Shown here in pieces: positions 22,165-31,504 of a DNA stretch of 64,000 nucleotides; the first letter of the stretch is position 1, and the number at the start of each line of letters is the position of its first letter. Where the stretch lies: NCBI GenBank assembly GCA_022747635.1, contig JAKTNV010000020.1, forward strand, positions 1,114,001 to 1,178,000, read 5' to 3'. The translations under genes and the position numbers were made by a program. The notes under the pieces were generated by a model, which saw only the letters and a program-made list of their open reading frames with translations, searched no databases and was not told the origin of the DNA. The stretch is from Hetaerina americana. Lineage: Eukaryota; Arthropoda; Insecta; Odonata; Calopterygidae.

Positions 22165-22259
22165 GTCGCGACCCATCATTACCACCACGGTAATGCTGCC
22201 GTGATGGGTCGCGCTCACAATTCCTTACCACTGGGTTTTTGCGGTAAAGAATTGTGAGT
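22165..22259. repeat. Two adjacent perfect-stem hairpins
   Basis: GCGACCCATCA pairs with TGATGGGTCGC (about 22168-22213), enclosing a second small pairing (taccaccacggta). Immediately after, TCACAATTC-TTACC pairs with GGTAAAGAATTGTGA (about 22214-22257). The tight pairing suggests a small non-autonomous element or a structured non-coding segment in the putative intron. Confidence 0.55.
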
Positions 22260-22385
22260 TGGGGAGTGAATATGCATTTTAACAAAATACAGGCTTGACT
22301 CACCCTCCAGATTGTTTTGGTTATTTTCTGAATAAAATTCATTGGATATTCAATTGTTCCCGGCTCAACCTTGTGGAAATTCATT

Positions 22386-22570
22386 TTAATTAAATGAAGA
22401 ATACAATGTATTATCCCACTGCCCTTTATTCGGTTTCAACTCTGAAGCGTCATCATCAGGTACAAATTAAAAATATAATTTGTACCTGATGATGACGCTT
22501 CAGAGTTGAAACCGGTTGTACGCAAATAAAGGACAGTGGAAAGATACATTGTATTCTTCATTTAATTAAT
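22386..22570. mobile_element. Fold-back element F2 with CTGATGATG and GAAACCGG
   Basis: About 185 bp are an almost perfect inverted repeat. Arms begin ttaattaaatgaag, include a cactg..ctttatt block, ggtttcaactctgaagcgtc and atcatcaggtacaaatta, and meet near 22478. The right arm, read in sense, carries CTGATGATGACGC and GAAACCGG in order, the same pair of motifs as F1 and F3. Confidence 0.8.
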
Positions 22571-22639
22571 ATGAATTGGATGCTGTTCACTTATCCCGAT
22601 TTTGCCGTGCTCGAAGAGATAGACTCATTAGGCCATTTC

Positions 22640-23080
22640 TAGCGGGTCCTTGAAATAGCCTCTTAGGTACTCACCATCGCTTCAGATGCCGAGAAATGTT
22701 TCCTCGTTCGGGAACAATAGAAACCAAATGGAACTGAGTCTGGACTATGGAGAGGATGATGATCACACTCCTCGACGATTTTCGCGATGTATTCCGCTGC
22801 AAAATTTGCTATGCGTGGCCGTGCATCATATCGTGGTGCAGCATCCGGCCTGTTAATTTTTTACGTGGCCTTTCGCAGTTGATATGGCCTCGGAGAGATT
22901 GCAGCATACACCTATATATGCCCTATTTACTGTTGTATGTGCTGGGACGACTTACTATGCGCCATTCCATGAATATCGAAAATTAAGGCGACCATGGTGA
23001 TAACTTTCGAAACTCCTCATTTTCCTGAAACATCGGCTTCAACTGCTTACACGCGAACCTCTCCTTGGTCTGGTCTGGTA
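22640..23080 (-). pseudogene. Decayed mariner-family transposase fragment
   Basis: On the minus strand, the block before 22790 reads YDARPRIANFAAEYIAKIVE, then HHPLHSPDSVPFGFY. This resembles the mariner catalytic C-terminal signature (DNARPH..., then HPPYSPDLAPxDF). Upstream on the same strand (near 22990-22930) an IFDIHGMAHSKS-like stretch matches the FFDxxGIVHxEF block. The catalytic region is disrupted by frameshifts and substitutions, and I see no TIRs. It is an old, dead DNA transposon. Confidence 0.6.
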
Positions 23081-23490
23081 TGTCTTGGAATCCACCGCGT
23101 CTGCCTCCAGTATAGTTTTTCTGTTACTAACGAGGGAGTCGCCCTCAATGAAAATTTCGATGATTCTGGTTTATGCTGCTTGAATATCTCCCTCGCAATC
23201 GAAGCATTGGTGTCATATATCTATATACCTGTATATACCGTAAATCGTGTTAGTTACACGATTTATAACTTAACAACGGCTGTACAGATTTTCATGATGC
23301 TTGGTTTTTTGGATACGCCTCTGCCCAGAATGGCAGAACAACCATTAAAATATCGTAAAAGTATCGTGTCGTAAAATATCGTATCATGTTGCCAATTTTC
23401 ATATTTGATTTTTTGGATTCATCTCAGCCCAGAAGAGAAGAATAAGCATTAAAATATCGCAAAAGTATCTTTTCGTAATATCGTATCGTA
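23081..23490. other. Unassigned AT-rich sequence
   Basis: The stretch contains a loose internal repetition of 'aaaatatcgtaaaagtatcg'-like units near 23345-23490. No gene is recognised. Confidence 0.45.
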
Positions 23491-24030
23491 TCGCTTCATC
23501 GAAGAAATTACAGCGTCGGAAGCAAGGTGATGTGGTTCCAGCTCATCCGGATGGACGTTCTACTGATGCTCTTGGCCGCAATTATGCAGTTCATCCGAAG
23601 AATTATGAATGCTTCTATTTGCGGTCGTTACTGGTGAATGTTCGAGGGCCAACATCGTTCGAATCACTATGAACTGTTAATGGTATAGTGTGCCCAATAT
23701 TCCGTACTGCATGTCAAGAGCTCAATTTTTTGAAAACGATAATCATTGGGACACGACAATGGCAGAAGAGACTATTTCTGCATCTCCAAGTGAGACACGC
23801 ACAATATTTGCTATCATCCATTCGACGTGCTTCCCATCCAATCCACGTGACCTGTGGAAAAAATACAAGGATAACATGTCAGAAGACATTTTACATCGAA
23901 TTCGTGTAAGTTCAAGAAATCTCGATATTGAGGTATCTGTATGAGGAGATGCATAACCAGGCTTTGCTGTTAATTGAATACATGTGATACCTCATGGGCG
24001 GCAGTTTATTAGTGAACTTAGGAATAAAAG
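23491..24030 (+). pseudogene. Decayed Helitron helicase fragment
   Basis: Reading across frameshifts, the plus strand gives RNYAVHPKNYECFYLRSLLV, then NVRGPTSFESL.TVNGIVCP, FRTACQELNFL, DNHWDTTMAEETISASPSET and FPSNPRDLWKKYKDNMSEDI. It continues with an ..NQALLLIE-like stretch near 23960. This is the conserved segment at the start of the Pif1-like helicase of Helitron Rep/Hel proteins (LRLLL..V.GP.SF..L.TVNG; ACxxLGLL; LF..IL..C.P..P..LW). At least two frameshifts and a stop kill it. The Walker A motif lies beyond the surviving part. Confidence 0.7.
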
Positions 24031-24137
24031 GTGCCATATCGTGGAATGAACGACGCGTTTGATTGAGAATTGGAATGTGAATATGATTGACATAAATTAG
24101 ACCAATCAGTTAAAACGAATGTACCCATGACTATATC

Positions 24138-24138
<1 letters not shown>

Positions 24139-24231
<93 letters not shown>

Positions 24232-24232
24232 A
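24139..24232. repeat. (TA)n microsatellite plus T run
   Basis: A (TA)n tract to about 24215 is followed by T's, directly abutting the antisense 3' terminus of a LINE-B copy. It is probably that element's tail (on the other strand: A-run then (TA)n). Confidence 0.9.
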
Positions 24233-24721
24233 AGGTAATCTACCGGTTAAGGTAGGTTTTTGGATGGACACAACTACCAAACAAATATTTTATTACACCT
24301 AACAAAACACAAAATCCATCATCCTACTCTATATCAGGTCCCTCTTCATCTGTGAGTACTTTCTTCCTCCCTTCATCCCGTCCAACATCCCTATCCTGTT
24401 CCTTCCCTTTCCTCTTTTGCCCAACATTCTACCCTCTATCACAGTCTTCAACATCCCACTGCCGGTCAACACCCCCTTCATCCACTTTTCCTGCCTCCAT
24501 AGGATTGCTCCCAACAAACCCCTCTCTTCGCCCACCATGCCAAGTACTTCCTCATTTGTTTTCTTCTCTGTCCATTTCACCTTCTCCATTCTTCTCCACA
24601 CCCACATTTCAAAAGCCTCCAATCTACGTCTATCCTCCTGCTTCAAAGACCACGTTTCCGCACCGTACATAGCTACGCTCCATATCAAGGTTTTTACGAG
24701 TCTTTTCTTAACATCCTTACT

Positions 24722-24722
<1 letters not shown>
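24233..24722 (-). pseudogene. LINE-B 3' end, 5'-truncated, nearly intact frame
   Basis: The minus frame 24329-24724 encodes 131 residues of the LINE-B C-terminus without a stop: KKRLVKTLIWSVAMYGAETW, LEAFEMWVWRRMEKVKWTEK, NEEVLGMVGEERGLLGAILW, GSGMLKTVIEGRMLGKRGKG. The C-terminal portion ends at a stop after KRDLI. The 3' UTR ends in AACCGGTAGATTACCT. Coding sequence stops abruptly at a (TA)n tract at 24723, so the rest of the element is missing. It is the best-preserved reference for the other LINE-B remnants. Confidence 0.85.
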
Positions 24723-24775
<53 letters not shown>

Positions 24776-24788
24776 ATATATATATTAT
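24723..24788. repeat. (TA)n microsatellite
   Basis: Lies between two same-orientation LINE-B copies. It serves as the 3' tail of the copy at 24789 and the truncation point of the copy at 24233. Confidence 0.9.
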
Positions 24789-26245
24789 TAGGTAATCTAC
24801 CGGTTAAGGTAGGTTTTTGGATGGACACAACTACCAAATGAAACATTTTATGACTCCTAACAAAACAAAAAATCCAGCATCCTACTCTTATTAGGTCCCT
24901 CTTCATCTCTCAGTACTTTCTTCCTCCCTTCATCCCGTCCAACACCCCTATCCTGTTCCTTCCCTTTCCTTGTTTGCCTAACATTCTCCCCTCAATTACA
25001 GTCTTCAACATCCCGCTGCCGGCCAATATCCCCTTCATCCACTTTTCCTGCATCCATAGGATTTCTCCCAACAAACCCCTCTCTTTGCCCACCATACCAA
25101 GTACTTCTTCATTTGTTTTCTTCTCGGTCCATTTCACCTTCTCCATTCTTCTCCACAGCCACATTTCAAAAGCCGCCAAACTACGTCTATCCTCCTGCTT
25201 CTATTACCCCGTTTCCGCGCCGTACATAGCTACACCCCATATCAAAGTTTTTGAGAGTCTATTCTGAACATCCTCACTCAATGTCCCTGTCATCAACTCC
25301 CTCCTCCTTGTGAAAGCCTCTTTGCCTAGCGCAATTCTTCTCCTTACGTCCCTACTACTTTGACCGAGTTGGTCCAAAACACTTCCGAGATACGTAAACT
25401 GTTCTACTCGCTCTAGTTTTTTCCCTCCTATTTTAATGTTTAGCTTGGCCTTTTTCTTCCTAGAAAATCGCACAACCTTTGTTTTATTAATATTGATTCT
25501 GATCCCTTATCTGTCGCACTGAATTTCCAATTCACTCAGCAATGCTCGTAACCCCTTGGCTGACTGACAAACTAAAGCTTGGTCATCAGCAAACCTAACT
25601 GATTTTACGAATTCCCCGCCCATTTTCATTCCTACCTCCAGTTCTTCCCATGCCTCATTAATCATTTCCTCTGCATACAGGTTGAACAGCAACGGTGATA
25701 ATGGGCAACCCTGCCTTACACCTCCTCCTAACACTGCTCATCCGGACTCCCCGTTCCCCACCCGCACCTGAGCAGTCTGAGACATGTACAGGTTGCGGAT
25801 TAGCCTCCTATCCCTCCATTCTATTCCTATTACCTGCAATATACTCATTAGTATTTCCCAATTCACTTTATCAAACGCTTTTTCGAAATCTACGAAACAG
25901 GCAAATACCTCGGGGTTGCATTCTATATTCCTCTCGATTAATAATCTCATTACTGCAACGGCATCACGCGTACCTCTCCCCTTCCTAAACCCAAACTGAT
26001 CATCCCCTAAGTAATCATTTACCATACTCTCTATCCTTTTATTTATGATCCTGAGAACAACTTTAGCTGCGTGGGATATCAAACTTATTGTCCTGTAGTC
26101 CTCACATGATGTCGCCTCTACCTTTTTTGGAATAGGAACTAAAGCATCTCACAAAGTCTTCCGGCCAAATTCCTTCCTCATAGATACTACGAATCAGCCC
26201 ATATAGCCTCTTCCTCCCACATTTGCTTAAACATTTCATTAGTTC
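24789..26245 (-). pseudogene. LINE-B RT and C-terminus, 3' part of a split element
   Basis: The antisense element begins with the terminus at 24793. In order upstream it has the C-terminal block (24910-25179), ERVEQFTYLGSVLDQLGQSS (25204-25473), RT motif C VRFADDQALV with the catalytic Asp pair plus GGGVRQGCPLSPLLF (25507-25734), and motif A FVDFEKAFDKV with GFRKGRGTRDAVAVM (25738-26082). Stops and frameshifts separate these blocks (at about 25207, 25505 and 25737), so it is inactive, but all RT signatures survive. It is interrupted at 26245 by a LINE-A1 and resumes at 27912. Confidence 0.85.
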
Positions 26246-27911
26246 TACATCTACATCTACATAATACCCCGCAAGCCGCCGCAAGGGCGTGTGGCGGGGG
26301 GTGTTAGGTCACCAACCGTAAAAAAGAAAAATACCACATGCAAAAAAACAACACGGAAAATTACACCCACAGCAGCGCACACACTCATGCAAAAATCCCT
26401 TCATCCAATACTCATGCAAACACATATACCGCAAAACAACTAAAAAACTGCACCCCATGATGCAGCACGAAAGACATCCTACAACACGGAAGCCAGGACA
26501 CAACAAGCAAGAATGTGAAACACCACTACAACATGAACATGCACCACAAAACACTCTACCCCCCGAGGAGACTCTAAAAGGCAGGGAATTAGACCCAACG
26601 TTGCAGGTAGCAGGAATTTGCCCCCGCGGAGAGGGACGAGGGATTGAAAGGGAAACTTAAAAACAGATGAACAGAACATGAATGAGGTCATTCGGAAAGA
26701 ATGGGTTATTATAGCAAAACACATAAGGTTAGTGGAAGAGCATGCATTTAAATACAACTAATTATTTTTTAGACGCTGAGGGTGGCAAGTGGAATTTTTG
26801 CTATCTATAACCCTGCAGTTGCTATCCCGTATTGTCCGTGGGAAGAAGGAGTCCTTGAGTCGGCTAGTTCTGGCATCTATTTCCCGAATTTTATATGCAT
26901 GATCCAAGCGACTAATGTATGTAGGAGTACGAATAATTTGCGAGACCTCGGTGCTGAAACATGCGGATCTGAATTTATTAAATAATTTCAATCTTGCATT
27001 GAATCGTCTCTCTGCCAATGATTCCCACCCCAAATCCATGAGCATTTCGGTGACGCTTTGCGTTTTATCGTAGGAATTTTTTACAAAACGGGCTGCCCGG
27101 CGTTGAACCTTATCAATTTCCCGAATGAGACCTTTTTCACTCGGATCCCACACGCTGCATGCGTATTCTAAATGAGGCCTTACAAGAGCGTGGTAACAAA
27201 GTTCCTTGACCTTCGAGTCACTTTTGCCGACAATGCGTCTAATGAATCCCAATTTTTTATATGCTTGACCGCAGACTTTACGTATGTGAGTCCCCCAAGT
27301 TAAGTCTTTGGTGAATGTGACACCTAGGTATTTTACCGTATCAACTACTGCTAGGTCACCTCCAGCTAATTTGTAAGCAAATTCCGTTGATCTTGTAAAA
27401 GAAATTTACCACCGAACATTTATTATAATTTAGTGTCAATCCCCAGTTAGAACACCATTTAGTAATGCAATCTAAATCCTGCGCTAGATTAAAACGATCC
27501 TCATCCTCAGATATCTCCCGATAGATCACCGTGTCATCCGCGAATATCCTAATTTTACTTTTCACTTCGCGGTTCAAATCGTTAACAAAAATCAAGAAAA
27601 GCAACGGCCCGATCACACTTCCCTGAGGTACCCCCGACGTGACTCGAACGCTGTCGGAACTAGCGCCATCAAGGACTACCCTCTGTTCCCGCTCCGAAAG
27701 AAAATCTTTAACCCAACTTATGGCGCCCTTATTTATACCCGCGACCTTTAATTTATGAATGAGTTTACCATGTGGGACCTTATCAAATGCCTTTTGAAAA
27801 TCTAAGAAGATGGCATCCACTTGCCTACCTCTCTCACCCGATAAAAGTAAATCATGTGTAAATAATCCTAATTGGGTCTCGCAGGAGCGGGTTTTCCTGA
27901 ATCCGTGTTGA
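26246..27911 (-). pseudogene. LINE-A1 inserted in LINE-B, 5'-truncated
   Basis: An antisense LINE-A1 of 1.67 kb: TACATC tail and hairpin (26246-26310), 3' UTR, C-terminal frame 26758-27252 (KKLGFIRRIVGK-type start; VWDPSEKGLIREIDK) and RT frame 27356-27820 (FLDFQKAFDKVPHG, VPQGSVIGPLLF, FADDTVIYREI). One frameshift near 27400 separates RT from the C-terminus, the same region as in the 14.8-kb and 41.8-kb copies. TAGTTC is present on both sides (26240-26245 and 27912-27917) as a 6-bp target-site duplication, so this is a clean secondary insertion. Confidence 0.85.
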
Positions 27912-28086
27912 TAGTTCCGCAGGAATGTTATCCACCCCCTCGGCCTTATTTAGCTTCACCTCCCTTAATGCCCTTTCTATCTCTTCGTCGAGTTCGCCTT
28001 GATCTAAGCCATCTTCCTCTACGTCATGTTCCTTTTCTATGTCTAACACTTAAACGAAGTAGGCAAATTCCTCCTGGTTGTTTTCC

Positions 28087-28087
<1 letters not shown>
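27912..28087 (-). pseudogene. LINE-B linker, 5' part of the split element
   Basis: The minus frame reads EEIERALREVKLNKAEGVDN then IPAEL, the pre-RT segment that should directly precede the LMKCLSKCGRKRLYGLIRSI stretch at 26102-26240. The two halves are separated only by the LINE-A1 insertion. It ends in a (TA)n tract. Confidence 0.8.

Positions 28088-28142
<55 letters not shown>
28088..28142. repeat. (TA)n microsatellite
   Basis: Simple AT dinucleotide tract, seen directly in the sequence. Confidence 0.9.
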
Positions 28143-28146
<4 letters not shown>

Positions 28147-28154
28147 GACGAGCC

Positions 28155-28268
28155 TAAGCTCCCATTTCCTTTCCTCTCCCATATCCTCCTCCCTTATATC
28201 ACTCATTATTCCCACCTGGCGCTTGCACCCCCCGCCACACACCTTTTTGGTGAATCGGGGGGGATATA
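28155..28268 (+). repeat. Variant hairpin-tail repeat, copy 2
   Basis: The counterpart of 8650-8805 on the opposite strand: a pyrimidine tract (ttcctttcctctcccat), ccacctggcgcttgca, then ccccccgccacacacctt and cgggggg. Confidence 0.5.
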
Positions 28269-28480
28269 TATTTCGATGTCATATGATGAGATTAATATTG
28301 TGTGGTTCTGAAACTTGGCCCATGGAAAAAACGGATAATTGTAGGGATGAAATTGAAGAAGCATGAATTAAAGCGTAGAAATGGAGAGGGTGGAAAGCAA
28401 ATGAGTCGGACGAAGTTGTTGCTGGAGCGTTGAAATTGTTCTGGTGAGGAGGGGAAGAAAAATAAATCCAAAAGTCGTGA
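28269..28480 (+). pseudogene. LINE C-terminal scrap
   Basis: The plus strand reads MMRLILCGSETWPMEKTDN, then a broken tract corresponding to the ..SDEVV (TNEEVL) position. This matches the YGSETW..K.D block after RT in LINE-B relatives. Short and dead. Confidence 0.45.
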
Positions 28481-29039
28481 TGGTTACGCAACAATTGAAT
28501 ACGAGAACTTAACTTTTGATGGGATGTGGCTGGAGAACATATAAATTATCATTTTACCGTCTAAGGTAGAAGGCTTTGATTGACCCCGGCAGCGACGCAT
28601 TATTTTGCCTCGTTGCGCGTGGAACTCCCGTCGAAGGGCGGGGCGAGGGCCGCTCGCTCGCTTCCTTCTCCCCCGTCATCCTTCCCCAGAGAGCGACTCT
28701 CTCCCCGTTCGCTGCGGTTCACTGGATTCATTGGCCACCAGTATCATGGGAAGGACATTGGTCGCAAACGAGGGTGTAATTTAGGACGCAGTGAGCCTTT
28801 CGCGTGGCATCAGGAAACGAACTCGCGTGAATGGCGGAACGAAGCACTCATGGGGCCTAAGCAGACGCCATTGTAAAATATTTGAAAAAATAATGATCAG
28901 GCGTGATTGTGAAAAGAGTGCCAGAAGATTGAATACGCGTTTAATGTCCAATCGCCGATTAATTTTAACCTCCAAATCATTGATAATGTTAAAAAAGGGG
29001 ATTCCATGCGAGCTTAAATGAAATGGTAATTAGATATGG
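28481..29039. other. Unassigned sequence
   Basis: Contains a GC-richer patch (28570-28760) with no recognisable coding or repeat signature. Confidence 0.45.
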
Positions 29040-29720
29040 TGTATCAGTCTAAGGATTGGTTTACTCCGCAGCCCTCCTCACCATTCACCGTTGGTTTTCT
29101 CTCCACCTGAGAGCTTCTTCCTTAGGCATCCGTCTTAATTCATTTAATGTTTTGGTCTTCCCATGCGGGTTCTTCCCTTCCATTATGTTTCTAAATAATC
29201 CATTGTTCCTCAAGGTGTACCCAATCCATTCAGTTCTTCTCTATTCTTTATATACTCCCGTCCACCGTGGTCCTTTCCTCTCCTGCTCTTCTATATACTT
29301 CCCCGTTCTTTACTCTAGTCTGCCCATTTAATCTTCAGCATTCTCCCCCAGCCTCATGTTTCGAAGGCTTCTATTCCTCGGTGGTCCACTTTTCCAATGT
29401 TCCATGTCTCCGATCCGTGGAGTGCCATGCTCCGCACAAACGTTTCGACGACCTGCTTCCTTGACTGCAGCAGCCTCAGGCATGTTCTTTGAGCGTGGTA
29501 GTTGCTCCTCCTCCTTTAGCGCATTCTCAGATTGAGTTATTCTTCGCTTCATCTCGGTCGAACCGCTTCCATCCAAAGTTATTCTTCTGCTGCCCAGTGA
29601 GATTAAGGATTTATTCCACTCGCTCTAATTTCATTCCTCAAATCGTGATATCTGCCCACAGCTTCTCTCTTCCACTCACGGGGGAGTAGTTTTCTTCTTG
29701 CTGATGCCCATATTATCTTC
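29040..29720 (-). pseudogene. LINE-B-related C-terminal region, divergent
   Basis: The minus strand carries, in broken frames, an LDGSGSTEMKRRITQSENAL segment (linker before the C-terminal block), an ETFVRSMALHGSETWNIGK-like stretch near 29430, EAFETWGWGRM near 29360 and a VKNGEVYRRAGEER stretch near 29310. The order matches the RTE-like C-terminus (K..VW..LYGSETW; IEAFE.W.WRRM; NEEVL). It is a separate, older subfamily. Confidence 0.5.
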
Positions 29721-31287
29721 CCAAAGTATTCGGTCCGTAGCATTCATATTTGCTGGCAGGAGCTCTCGCGTTCCTTCATCTGCGATGTAAAAGTGAACCT
29801 GGGATTGCCAATTTCTTCATCATTCACTACTTTCAATCCTTCGACGTCAAATTATTTTGTTTATCTTTAATTATTCCTCCTTCTAAATGTGCTTGGAATA
29901 GTCCTGGCGGGAGGCTCCATCCTTTTATAGCCCCTTTATTCATTCTCGGTTCTATTTTCCTTCCTCTTTTCACTTGTATGGTTGTCGCCTGATTCTTGAG
30001 GAGGTTATGGTATAGTATAATCGAGGTGGCTTGTTGAAAAGTTTTGAAATAATGTAGATTCCTTTTTCATATAAAAGAATATAAGAGATATTCCAACTCA
30101 GGGAACGATATCCCTGTGACGTCATGTCGTAATGAAAACGTTTTGAATCTTTCCTCCCCATGGAACGCCAGTGTGGCGTCTATCGGAGGAGTTAGATCGA
30201 CTAAAAAATGGCGAAAAATGCTGCTTTCAAAATATACGGATAAAGAATCCAATGTAAGCAGCCGTGTCAGTATCGCTCCATTTTGCGAGTTACATTGTGA
30301 GCTAAATCTTCAAATTTTGAGAGAACATCTAATTTTTCTCAAATCTTACCATTTCTTTCAACCTGAAAAGTTTGTTTAGTTATTCTACACAGCGAAACGC
30401 TGTTTTTCGTTCAACAGAATTAAAAGTGAAATTGAAAATTGTTCGGTGTTGTTAAACACAAGAAAAATCAGATGCACAAAATATACTTGTAGCCTCCCGT
30501 GGTTTTTTCACTTTAAATAAAGTTGTAATTCAGGAATCCCGCGATGTCGCGGGTGAACACAGTTCTATAGAGTTATAGTTTTTGTGATTTTTTTGGAATA
30601 TCGAATCTAATTTCTGAAGGAAAATTATCCAATGGGAATGCCATTTGATTTGAAGAAAGGATGGCGCTTTCACAATGTCGTGAAGAAGTTGAAATCGGAC
30701 AGGCGGCTTGATGGACGGTGAACCTCTTATGATGTGCGGATTTTCAAGAAATCAGCAGAGATGAAGATTGGAAGGATGAAGAAACAAAGAGTTAATCCCG
30801 AGACTCGGCCTGGACCCAGTGATTTGAACTTCATACTTACAATAGATAGGTGTCAGTCTCTCACCATTTAGAAATTCCCTCTGACGATTTACTTAACGCG
30901 GTCAATCAACAAGGTCAATCTTTGGACGTGGTCAATTGTCCATTTCGTGGGCTCGAGGGAGATATCACTCTCGAGGAAAGCTTCTTCGTTTCAGATACTT
31001 TAGGAAAGGGATGACTACTGTAAAATGTGAAGAGGCTAAAGTTCACGTACTATGTTATTTAAAAGTTGTTATTTTGATAAAAATCATTTTTATGATAAAA
31101 TTAGGCTAAACCTTAAGTTACTCCGTTAAAGCCTTTAAAACTTAAGTTGCCCCAGCGGTGAAAGACCCTCTATGTAAACTCCGTCGATCTGGTTTAAAGG
31201 TGTCACCCTTTTCCCAAGGGAAGAATGCCCCGGGCAAATGACTCAAAGCCGCAATAAATATCTACTCTCCTTTGCTATGACATTTGT
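29721..31287. other. Unassigned sequence
   Basis: Mostly AT-rich. Short open frames (29750-29992, 30116-30379) have no recognisable domain. An isolated TGACGTCA near 30116 is noted but not interpreted. Confidence 0.45.
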
Positions 31288-31380
31288 GTCAAACTGTTGT
31301 CAGCATCGAGCGACGACGCGGTGAAACCCGAGAATGCAGAATCCTTCAAACCACCGCCGCGATAAACGCTACGCAGTCAT
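31288..31380 (+). mobile_element. Solo 3' end of a Penelope-like element
   Basis: AAACTGTTGTC, then a diverged copy of acgcggtgaaa.ccc, atgcagaat.cttcaa and ccaccgccgcga, ending ..acgcagtcat. This matches 51151-51243 / 53672-53762 of the Penelope array base for base over most of its length and stops at exactly the place where unit P5 ends (gcagccat). It is a roughly 93-bp, 5'-truncated relative, older than the array. Confidence 0.75.
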
Positions 31381-31504
31381 CTTCTAGCACCAAGACGACA
31401 GATAACGCAGATAGAATGAAGAACAGCAAAGATTGCCATGTGCTTAATTATAAAACTATGGATATCATCGTACCGAAAAAGAAAAAGTAATTGACCAAAT
31501 AAAT

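Noticed and set aside
30110..30125. TGACGTCA palindrome as a CRE-type regulatory site
   Set aside because: A single 8-bp match with no associated gene; expected by chance at this scale.
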